64,000 nt of DNA, taken from assembly GCA_030584025.1 (NCBI GenBank), contig CP129487.1:2170001-2234000 (forward strand), in the 5' to 3' direction. Both the position numbers and the translations under genes were made by a program. The notes beneath the pieces are model-generated. The model saw only the letters and a list, made by a program, of their open reading frames with translations. It was not told the origin of the DNA and did not search any database. Shown here piece after piece: positions 42,021 to 51,218 of this stretch (position 1 is its first letter; every line of letters begins with the position of its first letter). This stretch comes from Cyclobacteriaceae bacterium. Its GTDB lineage: Bacteria; Bacteroidota; Bacteroidia; Cytophagales; Cyclobacteriaceae.

Positions 42021-42060
42021 AGGCCCCGATCCCGATAGCTATCGGGACGGGGTGAGGCCT
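42021..42060. repeat. Extended palindrome, possible dispersed repeat
   Basis: TCCCGATAGCTATCGGGA (42030-42047) is a perfect 18-bp palindrome nested in a larger imperfect stem (AGGCC...GGCCT, 42021-42060). It lies in a roughly 300-bp gene-free stretch (41919-42221) after the toxin gene; I see nothing else there. Such GATAGCTATC hairpins recur in Bacteroidota non-coding DNA; this is general recollection. Confidence 0.5.
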
Positions 42061-42221
42061 GATTTTGGCTGAAAGCTTCACTCGGTATTGTTAATATTGT
42101 TAGGTTCAGCAAACGTGTCCCAAACCCGAGTGGATTTCACTTCAAAGAAACGGAAAAGATTAACGCTTCTCCATATTGAAAAACACCTTATTTTTTGCTA
42201 ATCAGCAGCAGCGTTACTTCC

Positions 42222-43298
42222 ATGAAAGGCTTAGTTAATTTCACACCCGGTCCTTCCCAACTCTATTTCACCGTAGAAGATCACATGCGTCAGGCTTTTC
42301 GCGAGGGCATTCCTTCACTGTCACACCGCACGAAAACGTTTGAAGGAATCTATCAACATACTGCCGGTGGAATCAGGCAAATCCTGGGGATACCTGATCA
42401 TTTCCATATTGTCTTCACTTCATCGGCTACCGAAATCTGGGAACGAATCATTCAAAACCTGGTAGAAGAAAAAAGTCATCATTTTGTAAATGGCGCTTTT
42501 TCAAAACGCTTTTATGAAATTGCTTTACAACTAAATCGTAAACCAACAAAAACCGAAGTGCCGGAAGGCGAAAGATTTAAGTCGGCTGATAGACAGCAAA
42601 CCGAACTGATTGCCATTACGCATAATGAAACCAGCACCGGTGTGTTGCTGCCTATGGACTTTATTCATTCATTCAGGGAAACTCATCCAGATTCATTGAT
42701 CACTGTCGATGCTGTATCCTCGCTCCCCTATCCCCAATTCGATTTTGCAAAAATTGATTCGTTGTATTTTTCTGTGCAAAAGGGTTTTGGTTTACCTGCA
42801 GGGCTTGGTGTTTGGATTTTGAATGATGCTTGCGTGACGAAAGCCGAACAAATACACGCAAAAGGGATTTCCATTGGCACCTATCACAGCATCCCGAGTC
42901 TGGTAACCCACACCAAAAAAAATCAAACCCCTGAAACGCCAAACGTGTTGGGTATATATCTGTTGGGAAAAGTTATTGAGGATATGCTCCGTAGAGGGAT
43001 TGATATGATCCGTAAAGAAACCGAATACAAAGCGGCTATTCTGTATCATGCTTTACAACAACATGAACTGATCAAGCCGTTCGTTCAAGAGAAAGCATTT
43101 CAATCGAAAACGGTTATTGTTGCCGATACCGGAACACACACAGAAAAAATTAAAATCTTTCTCGAAGCTCACGGACTCTCACCCGGTGATGGCTATGGAA
43201 AAGTAAAAGCAAGTCAGTTAAGGTTTGCCAATTTCCCGGCTCATTCCAAAGAACAGTTTGAATTATTGGTTGATACCTTGGCAAAATATTCAGGGTAA
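42222..43298 (+). CDS. Class V aminotransferase, phosphoserine aminotransferase-like
   Basis: A 358-residue PLP enzyme. The cofactor lysine is K187 in FSVQKGFGLPAG, the PLP-phosphate and ring contacts are in FTSSATEIW and THNETSTGVL, and TVDAVSSLPY contains the aspartate that holds the pyridine nitrogen. The start VNFTPGPSQL and SLSHRTKTFEGIY fit SerC/class V enzymes. Together with the fused phosphatase/dehydrogenase gene at 38560 it would complete serine biosynthesis (phosphohydroxypyruvate to phosphoserine). Alternative: another class V aminotransferase. Upstream TTG at 42195 is not used. Confidence 0.78.
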   Translation: MKGLVNFTPGPSQLYFTVEDHMRQAFREGIPSLSHRTKTFEGIYQHTAGGIRQILGIPDHFHIVFTSSATEIWERIIQNLVEEKSHHFVNGAFSKRFYEIALQLNRKPTKTEVPEGERFKSADRQQTELIAITHNETSTGVLLPMDFIHSFRETHPDSLITVDAVSSLPYPQFDFAKIDSLYFSVQKGFGLPAGLGVWILNDACVTKAEQIHAKGISIGTYHSIPSLVTHTKKNQTPETPNVLGIYLLGKVIEDMLRRGIDMIRKETEYKAAILYHALQQHELIKPFVQEKAFQSKTVIVADTGTHTEKIKIFLEAHGLSPGDGYGKVKASQLRFANFPAHSKEQFELLVDTLAKYSG

Positions 43299-43319
43299 CC
43301 GATTTAAACCTTAAACATT

Positions 43320-43327
43320 TATTTTTG
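43320..43327 (+). promoter_or_regulatory. Possible -7 element of the ECF sigma operon
   Basis: TATTTTTG matches TAnnTTTG and is about 30 bp before the TTG start codon at 43357. No TTG box at the right spacing upstream. Tentative. Confidence 0.35.
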
Positions 43328-43356
43328 TCTAACGCACGTCACTAACCACAACCCGT

Positions 43357-43896
43357 TTGGAAGACAAAGACCTCTTGTCGAAAATCCGAAACCCGGAAAC
43401 GCGGAACTACGGCTTCAACATGCTGGTGCGCACCTATCAGCAACGGGTATATTGGCACGTGCGCAAAATGGTTATTGATCACGATGATGCAGACGACCTG
43501 ACACAGGAAGTGTTTATTAAAATCCATCGGTATATTGATAACTTCCGTGAGGATTCCCAGCTTTTTACCTGGATTTACCGGATAGCCACCAACGAATGCC
43601 TGAGTTTTCTGGATAAAAAGAAAAAACGATTCTTTCTTCCTATTGGAGATGTGGCGGGAGAACTAGGTGGTAAACTCGATAGCAGCGCACACATTTCTGG
43701 CGATGAAATTCAACTGAAACTTCAGAAAGCGCTCCTGAAATTACCCGAAAAGCAACGGCTGGTTTTTAACATGAAATACTTTGATGACTTGTCGTATGAG
43801 GACATCTCGGAGATCACGGAAACCAGTGTGGGCGCCTTAAAGGCCAGTTATCACCATGCCGTCAAGAAAATTGAAGAATTCCTGACTGAGAATTAA
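43357..43896 (+). CDS. ECF-type RNA polymerase sigma factor
   Basis: A 179-residue sigma-70 family factor with region 2 (DDADDLTQEVFIKIHRYIDNFREDSQLFTWIYRIATNECL, about 48-88) and region 4 (LPEKQRLVFNMKYFDDLSYEDISEITETSVGALKASYHHAVKKI). Start is TTG at 43357: the only ATG in reach is at residue 22, inside helix 1, and homologues keep the MEDK...-type beginning. Operon with the next two genes: a single-helix protein (43931) and a periplasmic heat/metal-sensor-like protein (44357). The sigma factor likely answers envelope stress. Confidence 0.92.
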   Translation: MEDKDLLSKIRNPETRNYGFNMLVRTYQQRVYWHVRKMVIDHDDADDLTQEVFIKIHRYIDNFREDSQLFTWIYRIATNECLSFLDKKKKRFFLPIGDVAGELGGKLDSSAHISGDEIQLKLQKALLKLPEKQRLVFNMKYFDDLSYEDISEITETSVGALKASYHHAVKKIEEFLTEN

Positions 43897-43930
43897 ACTT
43901 TTACCCGGTACATTAGTCTAAGAACCAAAT

Positions 43931-44350
43931 ATGAAAAACCTCGAAAACATACCGAAAAAGAACATTTTTGACGTTCCGGATGGCTATTTCGACAAGCTGC
44001 CCTCAAAAATTCAAGCCCGCATTGGTGCTAAAAATCCGAAGGCAGAAACGAAACCCTACTTCCGGTACGCCTTACAATATGCCTTGCCGGTAGTGCTGCT
44101 GGTGGTCGTTGCAGCCATCTTCATTTTCAAGCCGAAAAACAACTCGGTTGAAGACATGCTTGCATCAGTTAGCACTGAGCAACTGGTGGCTTACCTGGAT
44201 GAGGTGGACATGAATGCACTGAGTACAGAAGAGTTGATCGAGAGTTTTGAATTTGATGCCGAAACCATTGAGGCCATTGAGCAAGAAGTGTACTTCAATT
44301 TCGATTTGGAAAATGATGACTTTACAAACTTATACATACAGGAATTTTAA
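43931..44350 (+). CDS. Single-helix membrane protein, probable anti-sigma-type regulator
   Basis: A 139-residue protein with a basic, cytosolic N-terminus (MKNLENIPKKNIFDVPDGYFDKLPSKIQARI), one membrane helix at about 55-70 (ALPVVLLVVVAAIFIF) and an acidic, extracytoplasmic C-terminus rich in Glu/Asp. It follows the sigma factor gene by 34 bp. Position, size and topology fit an anti-sigma factor or partner, but no named domain (for example a zinc-binding anti-sigma motif) is seen. Confidence 0.7.
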   Translation: MKNLENIPKKNIFDVPDGYFDKLPSKIQARIGAKNPKAETKPYFRYALQYALPVVLLVVVAAIFIFKPKNNSVEDMLASVSTEQLVAYLDEVDMNALSTEELIESFEFDAETIEAIEQEVYFNFDLENDDFTNLYIQEF

Positions 44351-44356
44351 CGTGCT

Positions 44357-44869
44357 ATGAAAAAAATATTCACCATCATGATCATTGCGCTCTTCACGCT
44401 ACCGGCCTGGTCGCAGGAAGAAGAGGTTGCCAAAATGGATCCAAGAGCGCAGGAAAAAATTAAGGCTGCACGCATCGCCTTTATCACGGATCGTCTTGGA
44501 TTAACACCTGAAGAAGCAGAGCGCTTCTGGCCAATCTATCGTGAGTTCTCGAACAAACGCATGGAATTGAAACAACAATTTGATCAGGCACGCAAAAACC
44601 CAAACACCTCAAAACCAAAAGAGGAAACTGAACGGGAGCTCGTTGATTTGGGGCTGAGGTTGAAACAACAGGAACTGGATCTGGAAAAAGATTACTCCAA
44701 ACGAATACTGGATGTAATACCCGCTCAAAAACTAATGGCGCTCAAAAAAGCCGAAGATGATTTTCGCAGATTGTTAATTCAGCAAATACAACAACGGCAA
44801 TTGCAACAACAACGCAAACAGCAGTTGCAGGAACGAAACGAACAACGCTTGCGCCAACGCAATAACTGA
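44357..44869 (+). CDS. Spy/CpxP-like periplasmic protein
   Basis: A 170-residue exported protein: signal peptide 1-20 ending PAWSQ, then a helical domain with LTPEEAERFWPIYREFSNKRMELKQQ, an LTPxQ-like motif as in Spy/CpxP, which holds unfolded proteins. The last 30 residues are Gln/Arg-rich (IQQIQQRQLQQQRKQQ). It begins 6 bp after the anti-sigma-like gene and could be a signal input or target of the sigma factor. No metal-binding residues stand out. Confidence 0.75.
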   Translation: MKKIFTIMIIALFTLPAWSQEEEVAKMDPRAQEKIKAARIAFITDRLGLTPEEAERFWPIYREFSNKRMELKQQFDQARKNPNTSKPKEETERELVDLGLRLKQQELDLEKDYSKRILDVIPAQKLMALKKAEDDFRRLLIQQIQQRQLQQQRKQQLQERNEQRLRQRNN

Positions 44870-44880
44870 TCAACACATGC

Positions 44881-45828
44881 ATGGCTAACGTCAGGTTATG
44901 GTTATGTACAGTAATCATTTCAGTGTCCTCGTGTAACCTTTTCGCGCAGGACACTGACGCATTTTTAACCAAACCCGATTCACTCCTAACCTTCAGCGAT
45001 TCGCTTAGTATCTTCCAACTTATCGACAGCCTGCTCACGTTGGATGAATTGAACGATTACTCCCAGCTTGCTTTCCGGATAGGCTACAACAGCAATGTGT
45101 TATGGGCGGGACGAACATTGGGCATTGATCAGTTTGGCCTGGCACCCGGTATCTCCTACTATCATAAATCCGGTTTGTTTGCCGATGCGTCCTTTTTCTG
45201 GAGCAAAGATTTCGAACCCAACTACTACCTCACCATTCTGTCGGCTGGTTACATGCATACATTTTCCCGGCACTTCTCGGCTATGGCCAGCTACGACCGG
45301 TATTTTTATAATCTGGAAGACGAATACATTCCCTATAGCAATGCAGTAACACTTTCTCCTTTTCTTGAATTTCATCCTGTTAATTTTCGTGTGGATTACA
45401 CATACTACTTTGGCGAACGTTCCGTACATCGGGTTATGCCATCTGTTGGTGTAACGCTGGAGAAGAGTAATCTCTTTAAAATCGACAAAGTGTCGTTCAT
45501 GCCATCGGTGTTTATGCTGATGGGAAATGAAACCTTTTCTGAAATTATTTTTCCTACTACACGTGCGGAATGGATTGCAGCCTACATACGCGTGCGACAA
45601 GGATTACCCTGGTACCGCATCGAAACACGTAACGTTTTTGGGGTGATGAACTATGCGATTATGCTCCCCTTGAATGTCAGGCACAAACAAATGAATTTTT
45701 CATTCAGCTACACCTATAATATTCCCAAGGCCCTGCCAGGCGAAACATTAACCCTGGCTGAGAGCAGTTTCCTCAGCGCTTCCCTCTCATGGTTCATTAA
45801 CCTGAACACGAAAAAATCACCTTTGTAA
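44881..45828 (+). CDS. Putative outer-membrane beta-barrel protein
   Basis: A 315-residue exported protein. After a signal segment (about 1-22, ending NLFAQ) and an Asp/Ser/Leu-rich stretch, the rest has alternating polar/hydrophobic strands typical of a porin-like barrel: YYHKSGLFADASFFWSKDF, YYLTILSAGYMHTF, HFSAMASYDRYFYN, FRVDYTYYFGE, and a final FLSASLSWFINLN. No family recognised. It lies 11 bp after the Spy-like gene and is therefore probably part of the ECF sigma operon. Confidence 0.7.
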   Translation: MANVRLWLCTVIISVSSCNLFAQDTDAFLTKPDSLLTFSDSLSIFQLIDSLLTLDELNDYSQLAFRIGYNSNVLWAGRTLGIDQFGLAPGISYYHKSGLFADASFFWSKDFEPNYYLTILSAGYMHTFSRHFSAMASYDRYFYNLEDEYIPYSNAVTLSPFLEFHPVNFRVDYTYYFGERSVHRVMPSVGVTLEKSNLFKIDKVSFMPSVFMLMGNETFSEIIFPTTRAEWIAAYIRVRQGLPWYRIETRNVFGVMNYAIMLPLNVRHKQMNFSFSYTYNIPKALPGETLTLAESSFLSASLSWFINLNTKKSPL

Positions 45829-45870
45829 AATCGGTTGGTTTGGATATTTTGCCATCAAACCACACGAATC

Positions 45871-47730
45871 ATGTACCGACTGATTTTACTCTTTGCCACC
45901 CTACTTTCTATTACCGTAACATCTGCACAAGACTACCGCTGGCAACAACGGGCCGAATATGCCATGGATGTACGCCTGGATGTAAAAACGCATAAAGTAA
46001 CAGGCACACAAAAGCTGGTTTATTATAACAACTCTCCCGATACCTTACACAAGGTTTACTACCACCTGTATTTCAATGCCTTTCAACCGGGCAGCATGAT
46101 GGATGTTCGTTCCAGAAATATTGCAGATCCGGATGGACGTGTAACCGACCGCATTTCAAAATTAAAAGATGACGAAATCGGGTATCAACGGGTACAAAGT
46201 CTGAAACAAGATGGCAAGGACATCCACTACCATGTGGAAGGAACCATCTTAGAAGTAACACTGGCAAAACCCATTCTACCCAAAACCAAAACCACGTTCG
46301 ACATGAAATTCGAAGCGCAAGTGCCGGTTCAGATCAGAAGATCCGGAAGAAACAGTCGCGAAGGAATTGCTTACTCCATGACACAGTGGTATCCGAAATT
46401 GGCTGAATACGATTTTCAGGGATGGCATGCCTACCAATACGTAGCGCGTGAGTTTCATGGCGTGTGGGGTGATTTTGATGTGAAGATTACGATTGATCCC
46501 GCATTTGTAATTGGCGGTACCGGTAAGCTACAAAACCCGGATAAGATCGGACATGGATATGAAAAGGCAGGCACAAAAGTATCACGGCCTTCTGGAGAAT
46601 TAACCTGGCATTTTACCGCAAAAAACGTTACCGACTTTGCCTGGGCAGCTGACCCGGATTATGTTCATGAAATTTCGCAGGTGCCTGATGGACCTGAAGT
46701 TCATTTCTTTTATCAGCCCGGAGAAAAAACAACTGAAAACTGGAAAAGACTTAAGGACTACACCGTCAAGCATTTTCAGTTCATGAATAAAACGTTTGGA
46801 AAATATCCATACGAAGTTTACTCCGTAATTCAGGGAGGTGATGGCGGAATGGAGTATGCGATGTGCACCTTGATTACAGGTGAACGTTCACTTTCCAGTC
46901 TCGTAGGCGTAATGGCGCATGAAGTTTCGCATAGCTGGTACCAGGGTGTGTTGGCTTCAAACGAATCCTTGTATGCCTGGTTTGATGAAGGCTTTACCGA
47001 TTTTTCAGCTGACGAATCCATGGCCAGTATTTTAAACGAGCCGAACGATCATGGAGGAAGCTACAACGGGTATTTCGCGTTGGTAAGAAGCGGACTGCAA
47101 GAACCCATGAATCAGCACTCCGATCACTTTACAACCAACCGCGCTTATGGAACATCAGCCTACAGCATGGGCGCTGTGTTTTTACATCAACTAAAATACA
47201 TTATCGGTGAAGCCAACTTTTACAAAGGCATGTTACGCTACTACAACACGTGGAAGTTTCGCCATCCGGAGCCTATCGATTTCATCCGTGTAATGGAAAA
47301 AACTTCCGGTATGCAATTAAAATGGTACTTGAGTTACTGGGTAAATACCACCAAGCGGATTGATTACGGAATTAAAAATGTGTTGAGTGATACGGATGCC
47401 ACATTCGTTACCTTGGAACGTGTTGGTGAATTTCCAATGCCGATTGATTTACTGGTAACGTATACCGATGGCACAACCGAGCTGTTCTACATCCCCATGA
47501 ATGAAACACTGGGTAATAAGCCAGCTGAAAGTACTACTCAATCCCGTGTTGAGTTGGAAACCTGGCCTTGGGTAAACCCGACCTACACCTTGAAGATTAA
47601 TAAGCCTGTAAAATCCATAGCAAAGCTTGAGGTTGATCCTTCCATGCGCATGGCCGATATAAACCGGAAGAATAACCTGATGGAGTTATCGGCTGAAATG
47701 AAAGCCTACGAAGATCCCACACGTAAATAA
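45871..47730 (+). CDS. M1 family zinc aminopeptidase, secreted
   Basis: A 619-residue aminopeptidase with signal peptide (1-19, ending SAQ). The exopeptidase motif is GGDGGMEYAM, and zinc-binding HEVSH (H350, E351, H354) is followed after 18 residues by E373 in WFDEGFTDF. N-terminal beta domain about 25-250, catalytic domain about 260-480, then a beta-rich segment. It removes N-terminal residues from peptides in the envelope. The TTG start of the frame (45835) is ignored in favour of the ATG at 45871. LigA follows after 20 bp. Confidence 0.92.
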   Translation: MYRLILLFATLLSITVTSAQDYRWQQRAEYAMDVRLDVKTHKVTGTQKLVYYNNSPDTLHKVYYHLYFNAFQPGSMMDVRSRNIADPDGRVTDRISKLKDDEIGYQRVQSLKQDGKDIHYHVEGTILEVTLAKPILPKTKTTFDMKFEAQVPVQIRRSGRNSREGIAYSMTQWYPKLAEYDFQGWHAYQYVAREFHGVWGDFDVKITIDPAFVIGGTGKLQNPDKIGHGYEKAGTKVSRPSGELTWHFTAKNVTDFAWAADPDYVHEISQVPDGPEVHFFYQPGEKTTENWKRLKDYTVKHFQFMNKTFGKYPYEVYSVIQGGDGGMEYAMCTLITGERSLSSLVGVMAHEVSHSWYQGVLASNESLYAWFDEGFTDFSADESMASILNEPNDHGGSYNGYFALVRSGLQEPMNQHSDHFTTNRAYGTSAYSMGAVFLHQLKYIIGEANFYKGMLRYYNTWKFRHPEPIDFIRVMEKTSGMQLKWYLSYWVNTTKRIDYGIKNVLSDTDATFVTLERVGEFPMPIDLLVTYTDGTTELFYIPMNETLGNKPAESTTQSRVELETWPWVNPTYTLKINKPVKSIAKLEVDPSMRMADINRKNNLMELSAEMKAYEDPTRK

Positions 47731-47750
47731 CCTGACGTTAGCCATTTCGT

Positions 47751-49772
47751 ATGACAACGGACCAAGCCCGGAAGGAAATTCAAAAACTCACGGATGAGAT
47801 TAATTATCACAACGACTTATATTATCAAAAACATAAGACGGAAATAAGTGATTTTGAGTTTGATCAGCTTCTGGGAAAACTTGTGCAGCTTGAACAACAA
47901 TTTCCGGAGTTAAAACAACCCGACTCCCCTACACAACGAGTGGGCGGAACGATCACCAAAGCGTTCCAAACGGTTTATCACAAATACCCCATGCTATCAC
48001 TGGGGAATACGTATTCACAGGAAGAACTTACGGATTTTGATAGTCGCGTGGCAAAGGGATTGGATGGCGATCCATATGAATATTTTTGCGAGCTTAAATT
48101 TGATGGCGTTTCCATCAGCTTGATTTATGAAAATGGTTTACTGGTTCGTGGAGTAACGCGTGGCGATGGCGTGCGTGGCGATGATGTTACCGCCAATGTT
48201 AAAACCATCCGTAACATTCCGCTTAAAGTAAGTGGAAAGAACATCCCACAAAGCTTTGAAGTGCGTGGTGAAGTGTTTCTACCAAAAGATGTTTTTATTC
48301 AACTCAATAAAGAACGCGAGGACATTGGTGAAGAACGTTATGCCAACGCGCGCAACACGGCATCGGGTACAATGAAGATGCAGGACTCCTCCATCGTGGC
48401 GCAACGTAAACTGGATTGCTTCGCTTATTACCTGTTGGGGGAAGACCTTGGCATTGAAACGCATGAAGAAGGAATCCATAATCTTGAGAAATGGCGATTC
48501 AATGTTTCTGATACCTATAAAAAATGTAAATCGCTAAAAGAGGTATTTGAATACATTGATCATTGGGAAAACCGAAGAGGAGAACTACCGCTTGAAACCG
48601 ATGGTGTTGTTATTAAAGTGAACAGCCTGGAACAACAGGAACGTCTGGGCTTCACAGCAAAAAGTCCGCGATGGGCTATTGCCTACAAATACAAAGCACA
48701 AAGCATCAGCACACGACTAAACGGTGTAACCTACCAGGTTGGTCGCACCGGTGCCATCACCCCGGTTGCCGAATTGGAGCCAGTGTTTCTTTCAGGAACA
48801 ACGGTAAAGCGTGCTTCCCTGCACAATGCCAACGAAATCAATCGCCTGGATTTACGTATTGGTGATTATGTGTTTGTTGAAAAAGGTGGAGAAATTATTC
48901 CCAAAGTAACCGGTGTGGATCATGCCAAACGAAAAGGCAAAACACACCCTATACATTACATAACGCGTTGCCCTGAGTGCAACACACCATTGGTGCGACA
49001 AGAAGGTGAAGCTGCACATTATTGTCCAAACATAAACGGCTGTGCGCCACAAATAAAAGGGCGAATTGAGCATTTTATTCAGCGCAAGGCTATGGATATT
49101 GATTCGCTAGGCGAACAGACCATCCGACAACTCTATGAGCTTGGTTTAGTGCGCAGACCATCTGATTTATACTTTCTTACAAAAGAAGATTTACTTCAGT
49201 TAGATAAGGTTAAGGATAAGTCGGCCGAGAACATGCTGAAAGGCATACGCGAATCCAAACAGGCGCCATTTGAGAGCGTGTTGTTTGCCATCGGCATACG
49301 CTATGTTGGAAAAACCGTGGCTGAAAAATTAGCCCGTCATTTCAAAACCATCGACAGGTTGATGGATGCTTCTTACGAACAATTGCTGGAAGCCCCTGAA
49401 GTGGGTGAAAAAATCGCACAAAGCGTGATCCTGTTTTTCAGCAACCCGGAAAACCGGGAAGAAGTTGAGCGCTTGCGACAGGCTGGGCTCAACCTTGAAG
49501 CGGTGATTAAGGAGGTGGTGCTCGATAGCAACGTATTGGAAGGTAAATCCTTCGTGATTTCGGGTGTGTTTGAGAAATATGAACGTGACGACCTGAAAGA
49601 CATCATTTTGAAGAATGGCGGCAAAGTACTCTCCTCCATTTCAGGCAAATTGGATTACCTGCTGGCGGGCGATAACATGGGGCCGGCCAAGCGCGAAAAA
49701 GCCGAAAAGCTTGGTGTACCGATTATTTCAGAAGCTGATTTTAATGTTTTACTTTCGGGCGGAAAATTGTAA
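47751..49772 (+). CDS. ligA: NAD+-dependent DNA ligase LigA
   Basis: Seals nicks in replication and repair using NAD+. The adenylated lysine is K116 in CELKFDGVSIS. Order: Ia domain (1-70), nucleotidyltransferase (70-310), OB fold (315-400, with GRTGAITPVAELEPV), four-cysteine zinc finger (CPECNT ... YCPNINGC), helix-hairpin-helix repeats (about 440-580) and a C-terminal BRCT domain (about 590-670, GKSFVISGVFEKYERDDL). The 673-residue length is normal. Confidence 0.98.
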   Translation: MTTDQARKEIQKLTDEINYHNDLYYQKHKTEISDFEFDQLLGKLVQLEQQFPELKQPDSPTQRVGGTITKAFQTVYHKYPMLSLGNTYSQEELTDFDSRVAKGLDGDPYEYFCELKFDGVSISLIYENGLLVRGVTRGDGVRGDDVTANVKTIRNIPLKVSGKNIPQSFEVRGEVFLPKDVFIQLNKEREDIGEERYANARNTASGTMKMQDSSIVAQRKLDCFAYYLLGEDLGIETHEEGIHNLEKWRFNVSDTYKKCKSLKEVFEYIDHWENRRGELPLETDGVVIKVNSLEQQERLGFTAKSPRWAIAYKYKAQSISTRLNGVTYQVGRTGAITPVAELEPVFLSGTTVKRASLHNANEINRLDLRIGDYVFVEKGGEIIPKVTGVDHAKRKGKTHPIHYITRCPECNTPLVRQEGEAAHYCPNINGCAPQIKGRIEHFIQRKAMDIDSLGEQTIRQLYELGLVRRPSDLYFLTKEDLLQLDKVKDKSAENMLKGIRESKQAPFESVLFAIGIRYVGKTVAEKLARHFKTIDRLMDASYEQLLEAPEVGEKIAQSVILFFSNPENREEVERLRQAGLNLEAVIKEVVLDSNVLEGKSFVISGVFEKYERDDLKDIILKNGGKVLSSISGKLDYLLAGDNMGPAKREKAEKLGVPIISEADFNVLLSGGKL

Positions 49773-49777
49773 GGGGA

Positions 49778-50284
49778 ATGAAAATGGGTTTTCTAAACAT
49801 GCGCACCAAATCACAGCTTAAACGGAATAAAACTGTTCGGGCTTCCATCCCCTATACCCAGGTGCAGACAGTGGGCATTTTGTTTAGCATTGAAGACAAG
49901 AAAAAGCATGATGAAATCAAAGATTTCATTCACCGCCTTGAACGCGATGGAAAAAAGGTGAAAGTGATCGCCTATCTACCACCCAACAAAGACAACTACG
50001 AGTTTCTGTTTGATTTCTTCACCCAAAAGGAAATCTCCTTTTGGGGAGCATTCACCTCCGAAACGGCCGTGAAATTCTTCAACACACCGTTCGACTACCT
50101 GTATTACCTTGATACCAAACCCAATCCCATGATGTTGAATATACTGGCACGCAGCAAAGCGCGCTGCCGCATGGGTGGATACTGGGAAAATGGTCAACCC
50201 TATTTTGAATTCATGCTCAGCGAAACTTCCACAACCAGAAGCCTCATTGATGGCATGTACAAATACTCCACACAACTGAAGTGA
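49778..50284 (+). CDS. DUF6913-type conserved protein upstream of dapA
   Basis: A 168-residue soluble protein starting basic (MRTKSQLKRNKTVRASIPY). It has VQTVGILFSIEDKKKHDEIKDF, KVKVIAYLPPNKDNYEF and TPFDYLYYLDTKPN; the C-terminus is AxxRMGGYWENGQPYFEFMLS. Proteins of this kind sit immediately before dapA in many Bacteroidota, but I know of no function. It follows ligA after 5 bp, and dapA starts 1 bp after its stop, so the three genes are surely one transcript. Confidence 0.8.
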   Translation: MKMGFLNMRTKSQLKRNKTVRASIPYTQVQTVGILFSIEDKKKHDEIKDFIHRLERDGKKVKVIAYLPPNKDNYEFLFDFFTQKEISFWGAFTSETAVKFFNTPFDYLYYLDTKPNPMMLNILARSKARCRMGGYWENGQPYFEFMLSETSTTRSLIDGMYKYSTQLK

Positions 50285-50285
50285 T

Positions 50286-51170
50286 ATGAAAAAACTATAC
50301 GGAACCGGTGTTGCGCTTGTAACACCTTTCGATTCGACAGGCGGTATTGATTATAAGTCATTAAAAAAACTGTTAACACATACTGCAAAAGGTGTCGATT
50401 ATTATGTAGTTATGGGTACCACCGGTGAATCCGTAACCGTTTCATCTGCTGAAAAGCTGGAAGTGCTGAACTTTGTGAAGAAGAACAATATCGCTAAACT
50501 TCCTATTGTGTATGGCATTGGTGGCAACAACACGCAGGCTGTATTGGATACGATTCGCAGTACCGATTTAAAAGGCGTTGATGCTATTCTTTCGGTCAGT
50601 CCGTACTACAACAAACCCTCACAGGAAGGCATCTATCAGCATTTTAAAGCCATTGCTGATGCCTCTCCGCTACCGATCATCCTGTACAATGTTCCCGGTC
50701 GTACGGCATCCAATCTGACGGCTGAAACCACACTTCGCCTGGCTGCTCACAAAAACATCATCGGTATTAAGGAGGCCTCAGGGAACCTGGAGCAGTGCAT
50801 GCGCATTGCCAAATCGATGCCGAAGGATTTCCTGCTGATATCAGGAGATGATTTGTTAACTGTTCCGCTCTACGCGATTGGTGGCAAAGGCGTGATTTCT
50901 GTTTTGGCCAATGCCTTGCCAATCCCTTTTAAGAAAATGAAAGAATTCGCCTTTGCCGGAGACTATGCGAAGGCCAGTCAGCACCAGTTTTCATTGCTGG
51001 ATATAAACGGGCCGATGTATGAGGAGAGTAATCCGGTAGGTATAAAGCAGCTATTAAGCGAATTAGGCGTTTGTGGAAATCATGTGCGGTTGCCGTTGAT
51101 ACCGGCTTCGGAAGGTTTGAAGAAGAAAATCACCAAAGCTTACGAAGGTTTCAAAAACAGAAAAGGATAA
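50286..51170 (+). CDS. dapA: 4-hydroxy-tetrahydrodipicolinate synthase (DapA)
   Basis: Condenses pyruvate and aspartate semialdehyde in lysine and diaminopimelate synthesis. Schiff-base lysine K162 (GIKEASGN), Y134 (LYNVPGRT), substrate loop VVMGTTGESV (T45, T46). The TIM barrel is complete at 294 residues. It is downstream of ligA and the DUF6913 gene and is followed by a terminator. Confidence 0.97.
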   Translation: MKKLYGTGVALVTPFDSTGGIDYKSLKKLLTHTAKGVDYYVVMGTTGESVTVSSAEKLEVLNFVKKNNIAKLPIVYGIGGNNTQAVLDTIRSTDLKGVDAILSVSPYYNKPSQEGIYQHFKAIADASPLPIILYNVPGRTASNLTAETTLRLAAHKNIIGIKEASGNLEQCMRIAKSMPKDFLLISGDDLLTVPLYAIGGKGVISVLANALPIPFKKMKEFAFAGDYAKASQHQFSLLDINGPMYEESNPVGIKQLLSELGVCGNHVRLPLIPASEGLKKKITKAYEGFKNRKG

Positions 51171-51190
51171 CCCGAAAGGCTATCCTTTTC
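51160..51190 (+). terminator. Terminator after dapA
   Basis: Stem GAAAAGGATA (51160-51169) pairs with TATCCTTTTC (51181-51190), with an 11-base loop; the right arm supplies the T-rich end. The dapA stop lies within the left arm. Confidence 0.7.
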
Positions 51191-51218
51191 CAAAATAATC
51201 TATACAGGAAGTAAATCC

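Noticed and set aside
44760..44866. Gln-rich tail in the Spy-like gene as a possible repeat expansion
   Set aside because: The CAA/CAG units are irregular and the frame is intact; it is a low-complexity tail, not a microsatellite.
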